From assembly GCF_000275845.1 (NCBI RefSeq), contig NW_006766990.1, forward strand, positions 1 through 37,312: a DNA stretch of 37,312 nucleotides, given 5' to 3'. The stretch comes from Dichomitus squalens LYAD-421 SS1 (Eukaryota > Basidiomycota > Agaricomycetes > Polyporales > Polyporaceae). Below, piece after piece: positions 21,543 to 30,007 of the stretch. The stretch's first letter is position 1, and each line of letters begins with the position of its first letter. A program made the position numbers and the translations under genes. The notes under the pieces are model-generated. The model searched no databases. It was not told the origin of the DNA and worked only from the letters and a program-made list of their open reading frames with translations.

Positions 21543-21988
21543 TACCAACCCACTCTTTCCATCTTATGCGTCGTCATAACCCAGGCTTTGTGTATGTCTC
21601 AAGCATCATTTGAACAAGGCAGTAATACTGAGAAAGACGAAGTTGATTGTTGCGCTGCGGAAGTTCACGGCGTGTCCGTGAGAAAGCGAAACACAGACGC
21701 CGAAGTACTTGTAGACATCACGACCCGACGGGCCGTGTCTTCCGTACTGTGCTATGTACTCTCACCAGCTCTCACTGAACCAAAAGTGCCTGAGAGGCTC
21801 TCAGGCACTTTTGGTATGATCATCTTCTTCATATCATTGACTCCAGGAAAGGCACCTATCCTCATATCAAGTCATATGTGTGTTAACTGGTACCTGGGTC
21901 AGCCGCGACCACTTTGCAAATAGTCTTGTAACTGACGGCTTCTTCCCTTCCTTCGCTTCCTTCGTACTTCTGGACTCCATCCACGACG
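21543..21988. other. Spacer between MITE and pseudogene copy 2, with hairpin
   Basis: No gene I can support. A weak open frame at 21588-21923 has no family resemblance and runs through the perfect hairpin at 21780-21814. The last ~40 nt are CT-rich and form the former leader of the copy 2 pseudogene. Confidence 0.45.
21780..21814. repeat. Perfect 17-nt inverted repeat with 1-nt loop
   Basis: CCAAAAGTGCCTGAGAG, a single G, then its exact reverse complement. It forms a 35-nt near-cruciform palindrome with no mismatch. It is not the end of the MITE (238 bp away) and does not recur in the window. It could be a fold-back scar, a strong hairpin in a transcript or a protein-binding palindrome. Confidence 0.9.
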
Positions 21989-22947
21989 ATGGCCTACAAC
22001 GAGGCTGATTGTGATCCTGCCGTTCAATGTTCAGGAAGTTGGATACAGGAGACTGCGTTTGGCTACGCCGAATCATGCTCTGTAGCTCCGTCTAACTCGT
22101 TCTCCCTCAAATTCAACGGTAGGCATCGTACTACTCTTGGATGGAGTACGGTCTACCGTAACGTGCAACGCAGGTACGCGGATTATCGTCGAAGCCCTCC
22201 TACCTCCAGATACCTCTTCTACCCCGCCCCGATTGTCAGATGGTCAATCAATGACAGACACAGTCTGGCACACTACCTGACGACGTAACTGACTGGCTCT
22301 TCTACTCTGTGCGCGACCAGCAGGGCCTCCCCGACGACGTGCACATCCTGAACGCTCTTATCACCGGAACTTTTGCTACATACCCATTTGCGCTCCAAAA
22401 GGTCGCATTCAGCCCTAGCGACAGGTTCTGGGACCTCGCCTTCGTGCCGTCGTCCTGAAATGTCAGAGGGTCATGACTCAAGTGAAGGCGGGCATGGGAC
22501 ACCCAAGGCAAAGACAGGGTCACCAGTGGGGCCCAGATTAGGCGGCGTTGGGGGTTCTTGTCGGTGCTGTTATGCGCGAAGCTACTGTCTCGGAGGAAGC
22601 TGTAGTATGGTTATACGTTGCTACCTGGACCCCATGACGGTGAGTCAGCTAGATTTCTTTCAACCCGTTTACCCTTCCGCGTTCACCTCCGGGTCCCCTC
22701 CCCTCACCCGAAGATACCGTTTTGCGGCAGATTCTACTACAGTATCACCATCTTGAGAAGAAACGTTCAGCGTCGGCGGTACGGGCTCGGCATCACACCT
22801 TCACAGCATCCACGCCCTAGTAAGATTTCTGTCCCAGGACCTTCTGCTTGATCGCCTGCCACGACCCCGCCACCGCGCTTCAGTAAGGTAGTCACGTCGG
22901 CCCGACAGGTGCTGGGCGCCTTAGGCCTGCGCGGCAACCGGTCTTAG
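21989..22947 (+). pseudogene. Single-pass membrane protein, tandem family copy 2, decayed
   Basis: Co-linear with copies 1 and 3 but broken. Exon 1 (21989-22118) reads MAYNEADCDPAVQCSGSWIQ up to FSLKFNG with an intact GTAGGC donor. Exon 2 from 22174 starts RIIVEALLPPDTSSTPP, parallel to VFLEVLIPPNATSSPPP in copy 3. The frame shifts near 22218-22232 (to IVRWSIND), again near 22282-22290 (to DWLFYSVRDQQGLP and VAFSPSDRFWDLAF), and a TGA follows at about 22455. The TM region (about 22530-22620) is scrambled across frames. The tail block PPPRFSKVVTSARQVLGAL ends in a stop at 22947 without the PPxY seen in the other copies. At least three lesions make a sequencing-error explanation unlikely. Confidence 0.85.
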
Positions 22948-23413
22948 GAGGAGAGCCGCTTCTGACACTCAGAAACATGAAGCCAAATGTCTCAACTTCC
23001 ACTCGGCAATGGTGATCCCACTTGGTGCGGAGCCCGGCCTGCTTTTCATGCCGAATGGATTTTCAGGCCTCGATTTTGTTCTATCCCCTTCACGGGTACC
23101 ATCGTATATCACGATGATTTCGATCTGTCAGTACGCGAAGTCTAGTATATCACGTCATCCACGAGGAACATTGCCATGTCCTCATGATGATATCTTGATG
23201 TAGGTGTTAGGAAGTGGATTTCGTGAGAAGCAGCACCATACTGCTGGTGGATATGAGTGGCTCGGGAGTTCGGCATGCAATGTCCTCCCCCGAGAAGACC
23301 GCCACCACGCCCAGTGATCATGACGTCCTCACACCCCCCTTTCAACCCGTCAGCTCATATAACCGGATGATCGGGGCACGCCCATGCCCGTGCCTATACA
23401 GTGCTTCATCGTT
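22948..23413. other. Spacer between membrane protein copies 2 and 3
   Basis: Contains a short frame from an ATG at 22987 (SQLPLGNGDPTWCGARPAF, then WIFRPRFCSIPFTGTIV) that has some protein character and a possible GT donor near 23127, but I can connect it to nothing. The right part should hold the copy 3 promoter. Confidence 0.35.
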
Positions 23414-24533
23414 ATGCCCTATAACCTGAACCAGGGGAATTCTCGGCTAGTTGTCATCGGTGCTCAAGACGCTGCCTTGCGTTATGTAGGACAATGGCAA
23501 CAGCCTGAACCAACAGAGAATGGGGATCAGGTCTCTTCGTCGACAACCCTCCAAGACTCAGTTTCTCTTCAATACCATGGTGAGTTTGCAATGCCCTGTG
23601 CGATACATCGCGTGACCTTTCCTCATTTGCAGGCACGACGGTGTTTCTTGAGGTTCTCATCCCACCGAACGCCACCTCGTCTCCTCCTCCCGTGTTCCGC
23701 TGGTGCATCGACGGACTCCCTCTCATGACTACCAGCCTGCCCAACAGCGGAACGGAGTGGGCGTTTCAAACAATTGCATTAGTCTATCAAGACATTCCGA
23801 GCAGTTTACATCGCGTCAATATCACAATCGTCGAAGTATCTCCCGACTACCCCTTCCTGTTGGACAGTCTCGCTTTTCGCCCCGACGATACATTTTGGCA
23901 AGAGGCTGTACCCTCTCCAAGCAACGGCCTACCCATCGCGGCCATTGTGGGTGGTTCGATCGTAGGGTTGATGTTGGCATTGGCATGTGTGGCGTTCTTA
24001 TACTGGTGGAGAAAAAGGGAGCGTCATCCATACTCGTCTATACATGATAGCGACAACAGTGAGTCGCCCTTCCCGAAGCCATCACTGCGAGTAACAAGGC
24101 CACTGAGTATTCTGCGCTGTAAGGCCCAGATGCGGAAGTGAAACCCTTTGACCTAGAAGCCAATGCTGTCCCAGACCCCTCCACTCAGTCGGCATGCATC
24201 CCCCCACCTTCGAGTCCCACTGCTACGGAGCCCTCGACCACAGGAGCTACAATTGTTTCTCCAGAAAGTGAAGTGGGCGAGGTGTCCCGAATCTTGAAGG
24301 GTCCCAAACGCAAGGGATATCAATCACGCTTCTCGAGACGCATCAGCAGCCTACGCGCCCTCGTTCTCCGAGATGATACCAGTCGCTCTGCTTCATCGTC
24401 GACAGCCCCAGCTACCCCTTCCTCGCCGTCGATCAGTATGACAGTCGCATCCGGACTGCTTGCAGCTCTCTATGGAGTGAGGAGAAAAGAGCGTCGTCAG
24501 CCTGTAACCCCCCCTCCGATGTACACAGCTTGA
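23414..24533 (+). CDS. Single-pass membrane protein, tandem family copy 3, intact
   Basis: Three exons (23414-23579, 23633-24058, about 24124-24533) give roughly 333 aa. The ectodomain begins SRLVVIGAQDAALRYVGQW and continues VFLEVLIPPNATSS, WCIDGLPLMTTSL, TIALVYQDIP and VNITIVEVSPDYPFLLDSLAF, which is the beta-rich extracellular pattern of this Agaricomycete family. One TM (GLPIAAIVGGSIVGLMLALACVAFLYWW) is followed by basic RKRERH. The cytoplasmic tail has FSRRISSLRALVLRDDT, a second hydrophobic patch (VASGLLAALYGVRR) and ends TPPPMYTA, with PPMY matching PPxY. No classical signal peptide is visible at the chosen ATG, so an upstream exon encoding one is possible. The exon 3 acceptor may be AAG at 24123 or CAG at 24129 (same frame). 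Likely a receptor-like or adaptor membrane protein; ligand unknown. Confidence 0.8.
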
Positions 24534-24705
24534 AAGGGATGAGTCAAACATATGCGCTGTACCTGCTTCTTCGTCGACTTCAATACACGATAGTTACACA
24601 TTTCGAAAAGACCTTGCGACTCTCAGGTTCCGGAAGGCGACGAGATGAGCAGTGACGTCTGGCTACGGTGCAAGCTCAATAGTGCAGTAGATAAGTCCCG
24701 GGCGA

Positions 24706-26308
24706 TTACACGTGTGCGAATAGGTTACGGTTCACTCTATACTTGGAGAGCAGTATGAGCAGAGATCCAAGGATGTTCGTTATGCCACAAAGTACAACCA
24801 TGCCGGTGTAGTTTCCGTTTCCCGCCTTCAGGGCCGCTCCCGCTGCAGGGCCGCCTGCTAGCACCCTATGCATTTTGTGTCAGATCCTCTGCTTCGGTTG
24901 TGATGCGTCATCTACAAGACCCACCCAAAAGATGCGACGCTGTACAATACGCCGATTCTCGTCCCAACCTCCTTGATATCTGATATCTGCGAGACGCATG
25001 GTATCTGCATGGCAAGAAATGCCCCTGCAAAGCAGCCATACGCTACTGCGAAAACCGTGATGTTGACAAGGGTCTTGGCAAGCATCCAGAAGACCAGTGC
25101 GAAGAGGCCGATAAGGAAAGCTGAAGGTGACGCGATATTGAATCGGCCGATTGCGTCCGCAACCAACGCAGGTATGATGCGGCCGAAGATACTCCCGCCA
25201 TTCATCGCTGATACGATGTAGAAAGAGGTAGAGGAGGAGACCCCTTGGGAGATAGCGTAGTCGGAGATGTAGGTGAAGGGTATAAACAGCCCTGAAATAC
25301 AAGACTTGTCAGTTCCTTCTACTTGAAACGAACAGTTGCTTACTGACCGAAGTTGACGAAGACACATCCTACTACCAGCAATACGAACGGGGCGTCTGTG
25401 AGCAACTTGACGTCTGGAAGGGGAGAGATGGCTCGACGGCCTGGGGGGATACGACTTGTGATAGTCACACAACCGATGGCTCCTAGAGCTAATAGCAAGA
25501 ATCCAGATGCCCGGACTGTCCATCCAAACCCAATCCGAGCGAACAGGTATCGAAATAGAACTGGAAAAACAACACCCCCTTCGCACAATCTGAGCTAAGT
25601 GTAAAGTTGAGTAGGCAAGGATTACGCACCTACACCCGAGCCTGCGATTGCTATTCCGACAGCGGTAGCGCGTAATGTAGAGAAATGTGTCGAGATCGAA
25701 GCGAACGAAGGATAGAATCTTAGGGGAGAAATCAGTCGTGTCAGAGTAGTGTACCGTATGAAAGACTACATGTAGTCACTTACAGCATCCCATAAGCCAA
25801 TCCCGTGAGCAGGCCTTGCACTAGAAGGAATTGGTAGAATCTCGTGCACACGCTGAGAATCATCGTGGAGAAGACAAGAAGGAACGATCCCGAGATCAAG
25901 ATCATCCGTGGACCGTAAGCGTCGAAGAAGCGACCTAAAACCGATCCCTAGGGTGAATTTAGGTCACTGACTCGGCTGAAAACTAGTTTACTTGGGTATA
26001 CATACCGAGAAGTACAATATCCAAAGCTGCAAGGAGCCGATCCAGGAAATGGTCGATGGGGACACTCCCTTCAGCTGGTGCTGGGCGTAGTACGTCTCGA
26101 AGACGCCGAAGGCGGTAAGTTGCCCACAGCAAAAAAGCATCACAGCAGCGCCAAAAACGGTGAGCCAAGCCTTGAATCCTGGATCCGGGAAGATGCAGTT
26201 CGTGAGCTCCGTCGTGGATTCATCGCTGGACGTTGTGTCCTCTGCTATGAGCATATGAGGCATGCCGGCCAGAGCAATTTCAGCCTTCTCTTGGTCGTCG
26301 GCAACCAT
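24706..26308 (-). CDS. MFS monocarboxylate transporter-like protein, tandem copy A
   Basis: Predicted 437-aa, 12-TM carrier of the MCT-like branch of the major facilitator superfamily. Exons: 26006-26308, 25784-25947, 25630-25718, 25348-25578, 24925-25291, 24706-24865. Signature blocks: GFKAWLTVFGAAVMLF with GQLTAFGVFETYYAQHQLKG (TM1 region, the MCT motif area), SPSTISWIGSLQLWILYF, GRFFDAYGPRMILI (motif A-like, DxxGPR), SISTHFSTLRATAVGIAIAGSG, GGVVFPVLFRYL, and GRIIPALVADAIGRFN (second half motif A-like). A hydrophilic N-terminal ~45 residues precedes TM1. Plasma or organelle membrane and a substrate such as a carboxylate are family-level guesses; fungal members also carry other solutes. Two 3' splice sites are AAG rather than YAG. 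Confidence 0.9.
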
Positions 26309-26390
26309 CAGGAAGGTCGGGATATGGCGAGGAGTGCCTGCAGTAGTGGAAACGGGGCTTGTGACGACTGGCTAGGAGTGGCATCATTGG

Positions 26391-26892
26391 TTAAATAGAG
26401 ACCAAAATTGTGTCCGCATGCACGTGGCAGTACATTCGAATCGACCCCACGTAAGCGGGAAAGCACATATACGTCTTCGTCGGACAGGTGAACACAACGG
26501 AGTACACGCGAGGCAGGGACATGGTCATAATGGCGCCTAAGCCGGTGGCTAGACCGCCCATACCTAGAAGCCGCGCGATAGCAGGAGCTTAGTGAGAATT
26601 TGAACGTCCTGTTTTGGTGGGATCACGTACCATCTTCCTCACAGTAGAACTTTCCAGGAATCACTCCGTTCCGCTGTCCCCTGACCTTATAGAGAGGCGC
26701 CTTCGACGAGTGGGATATCAGCGAGAGCTGCTGAGATTCACCACCGAATACGAGTGAGCAGAACGGTATGCGTCCCATACTGTTCGGACGTAGCGAGACG
26801 CTCAATGTTGCCGCATGATCCACCGTCAAAAGCGGTGCGGATAGTGTAGATATTAGGGACGCCACAGGCCTCAGCAGCAGCGAATGAAGAAC
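26391..26892 (-). CDS. Unassigned coding-like frame between the two transporters
   Basis: Two segments (26631-26892 and 26391-26563) join in phase with good splice signals (GATG/GTACGT and CTTCTAG) and remain open for 145 codons to a TAA. The 5' segment begins just after a classic branch-and-acceptor (CGCTGACA followed by CTTCTTAG), implying an upstream exon that I could not find. Readable stretches include SMGRIPFCSLVFGGESQQLSLI, GVIPGKFYCEEDG and ATGLGAIMTMSLPRVYSVV. I recognise no domain, and it is not a piece of the flanking transporters. An alternative frame across the first segment (FAAAEACGVPNIYTIRTAF) also looks protein-like, so the frame choice is uncertain. Could be a small gene or a decayed insertion. 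Confidence 0.28.
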
Positions 26893-27120
26893 CTAAGAAG
26901 CAGCGTGTCAGCGGGTCTAGGACGTATTTTCGGCGTCTGGACTGACCTACTGCATAGTCATGATGCAACGTGTGTGAAGTTATTCATAGCGGTATACCGC
27001 CCAAGTTGTCTACGACTTCGGGCGCTATCCATCGATTGCTAACTTCGTCTCTGAAGCTGGTTAGAATAGTAGTACAATATTGATACAGGGCAGGTCAAGC
27101 TGCACGCGACACGAGCACTA

Positions 27121-28755
27121 CTATATTCGTACCAAAGTCCGAGAGTCTAATGTAGCTCTAGACCACAGCATGAAGAACGAACCCAGAAGGTTGGCGACGC
27201 CACAAAGCACAATCATGCCTGTATATGACTCATGGTCTGCCTTGAGGATAGCACCTGCCGCCGGTCCGCCGGCTAGCGCACTACAGCCGTTGTAAACGGG
27301 GGAGTCCGTGTCAGTTAGATGACGTTCTGGACCATACGACGTCACTCACGCGAATGAAATGATACTGTACAGGACACCGATCCTAGTTCCAATCTCGTTG
27401 AAATCCGATAATTGCGCGACGCATGGGATAAGCATGGCAATGAAACCCCCAGAGAGGAAGCCATAGAGGATAGCGAAGAGGAGTATTACGAGAAGGGACT
27501 TCGCGAAGATCCAGAACACAAGCGCTGAAAGTCCCAGAAGGAATGCGCATGGAACCATTACATTGAACCGGCCGACGAAGTCTGAGAGCAGCGGAGGCGC
27601 AAGACGTCCCACGATGCCGCCACCATTCAGCGCTGAGAGGACATAGAACGATGCGGTTGCGGAGACTCCATGATCCCTGGCGTAGTCGGCTAAGAAGAAG
27701 AAAGGGATGAAGAGACCTGGTGAAGAAACAACGTCAGGGATTAGGCGCGGTGATCACTTGGTTTGACCGACCGAGGCACACGAGGACACTACCGGCGACT
27801 ACCAGCATGAACGGTGCATCCTTGAAGACTTTGCCATCAAACCATGGAGCACTGTCTTGCACAGGGCTGCGACGACTTGTGACTGTGGCGACAGCTACTG
27901 TGCAGCAGGCGAGCGATATGAATCCCGAGATCCTAACCGCCCAGGCAAAGCCGACCTGCGCAAACAGGCGCTGGAACATGATGGGGTACACAACACCTCC
28001 TAGATAGAATGAGGTTGAGCAGGAGTTTCGCAAGGGGAGAGAATCACATACCAACACCTGAACCCGTAAAGGCTATCCCGAGGGCAGCCCCTCGGCGTTT
28101 GCTGAAGTAAGTCGAGATAGCTGATAGCGATGGGTAGAAGCTGGACAAGCGTAGATTATTCACCACAATAAGGCTATACTACGACCTGGCACTCACATCA
28201 TTCCAACACCGAGTCCGAACAACACGCCTTGTGCGAGTATGTATTGGTAGAAGCGAGTAGACAGGCTCGTCATCATGATGCTTAGAACCAGCGTGACGGT
28301 TCCTGGAACCATGATGACTCTCGGACCGTATGCGTCAAATAGACGTCCCACGAAGCCACCCTTGTGGGGAAAAAGGATAAGAGTGGATACACATGAGATG
28401 AATGACCATCGTCGCTTACGGAGAAGAAGAAGACCCATAGTTGGAGGGACCCGATCCATGCAATCGTGGATGGGGGCAAGTCGCGCAGTTGATGTTCGGC
28501 ATACCACGTCTGAAACGTGCCGAAGGCATTCAACTGCCCAAATGTACAGAACAGACCAACGAAAGCGCCGCAAACGGTGAGCCAAGCCTCTGGTCCTCCT
28601 TCGGGATATGTGGGTGCCGTGAGTTGGGTGGACGAAGGGAGTGTTTTACTCGAATTCGTATCCTGTTCGTAGATCGTCGCGGTTGTCGAGTCGTGATTGG
28701 GGGTCATCCTCCTACAGGGCTCCTTCTCCACATCATCCAGATGGATCGGTGACAT
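27121..28755 (-). CDS. MFS monocarboxylate transporter-like protein, tandem copy B
   Basis: Predicted 447-aa paralogue of the copy A transporter and clearly its tandem duplicate. Exons: 28420-28755, 28197-28360, 28052-28140, 27772-27999, 27350-27716, 27121-27280. Four of six exons have the same length as in copy A (164, 89, 367, 160 nt). Conserved blocks: GGPEAWLTVCGAFVGLFCTFGQ, AFGTFQTWYAEHQLRDLPP, GRLFDAYGPRVIMVPG, AISTYFSKRRGAALGIAF, GGVVYPIMFQRL, SALNGGGIVGRLAPPLLSDF and ALAGGPAAGAILKADHESY. It has 12 predicted TM segments. The hydrophilic N-terminus is 10 residues longer than in A and differs in sequence, while the TM core is strongly conserved, suggesting divergence in regulation or substrate rather than decay. 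Confidence 0.92.
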
Positions 28756-30007
28756 CCCTACCAGTGGCGGTAGATCGTGGCAGCGTATTGGCAGAAAGGG
28801 GGACTAGCATGGGGCGGGTGGGGAAATGTCGAGGCTCTAAGTACTACGCGTTGTAGGCGCATCCCGGTCTGCAACGTGAGATACGGACGTCAGTATATTA
28901 TCTTATATCTTCGTACACTAGAGACAGACAGACACCTGTCAGTCGCCCGCCTTCTCGGAGAAGTTGTCAGCGCGGATGGCCGCTCAAGAGAAGCACTGCA
29001 TATGCCAATAGAACAATTCTGAGATCTTTCATCGGGCATCTAGCGGGATTGCGCCGGTAAGGGAATTTGACTACTTATTTTGAGTTGGGCGGGGGCACGA
29101 CGTGGACGAGAAGTCCAATTGGTGGGTACCATCCGTCAACCACGGATAGTTTGGCATCTGGGCGAGCCGATGAGCGCTGGTTCAGCCGCTGAGTCCTCGC
29201 GGATCTTCACGAAAAAGCAACTGCTCGATTATGGGACTGGACCTGCAAGCTGTTGATTAGGCGAGTCTAATCACCTTGATCATACAGAATGAAACATGAT
29301 AATACGCACCTACCCAGCAGCCGTCAAATGGTCTGTCAGACGCCCGCTGCCTTGATCCCAGACGCATGGAAAACATTTGCGGCGATTGTGCGGGATAGTT
29401 TTATTCATTGAAGCCACCTGTGAGAAGTAGAGTGTGATATTGTCTTTAGAAGTAGCCATGACCAGTTTGTACTTTCAGCTTATGCGTTCTCCGAAATGGT
29501 CGGGTGCAGCTTGATTCCATATGAGAGGGTCATGGATTGATTGGCTATCCAGGCTATCCAGGTGATCACAAGACCTAGAGGGCTGCTTTCACAGGAGGAC
29601 GAGATAATTCAGATATGTCTGGCTCTTGAGTTGCATGGCGGCGAACTCCGAGCACGCGCACAACTAAGCGGTCCGCGTGACGGCGTGGGGTTTAGACAGA
29701 TGTGTTGGTACCATTCATACTCTTCGGGACGCCCAAGGTCCCGAACATAAATGGTATGTGTATCACCTGTAATTGAAGTATGGTTTTCGCGTAAGTAGCG
29801 CAGCGCTGAAGGCCGAGGTGTGGTATCAGCACAGGATGAACAAGCAAGAGAGTCGTTCCTGAACGAGAACCGCCGCAATTATTCCAGTGATATCAACACC
29901 GTGTATTTCGACATGCTGTACATGGCTGAGTTTACTTTGCCTCTTCCAGATACATCAACACACTGAACGAAGACTACTGAGATGGCCACTCACCTCTCCA
30001 GACCGCC
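28756..30007. promoter_or_regulatory. Upstream region of transporter B, downstream of mannosidase
   Basis: A 1.25-kb gap between the start of transporter B and the stop of the mannosidase, both on the minus strand. No gene supported; a minus-strand open frame at 29609-29878 has no resemblance to a family. Small local repeats are visible (GGCTATCCA twice at about 29543-29561). Its length is unusual for this compact window, so it may hold extended promoter elements for transporter B. Confidence 0.4.
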
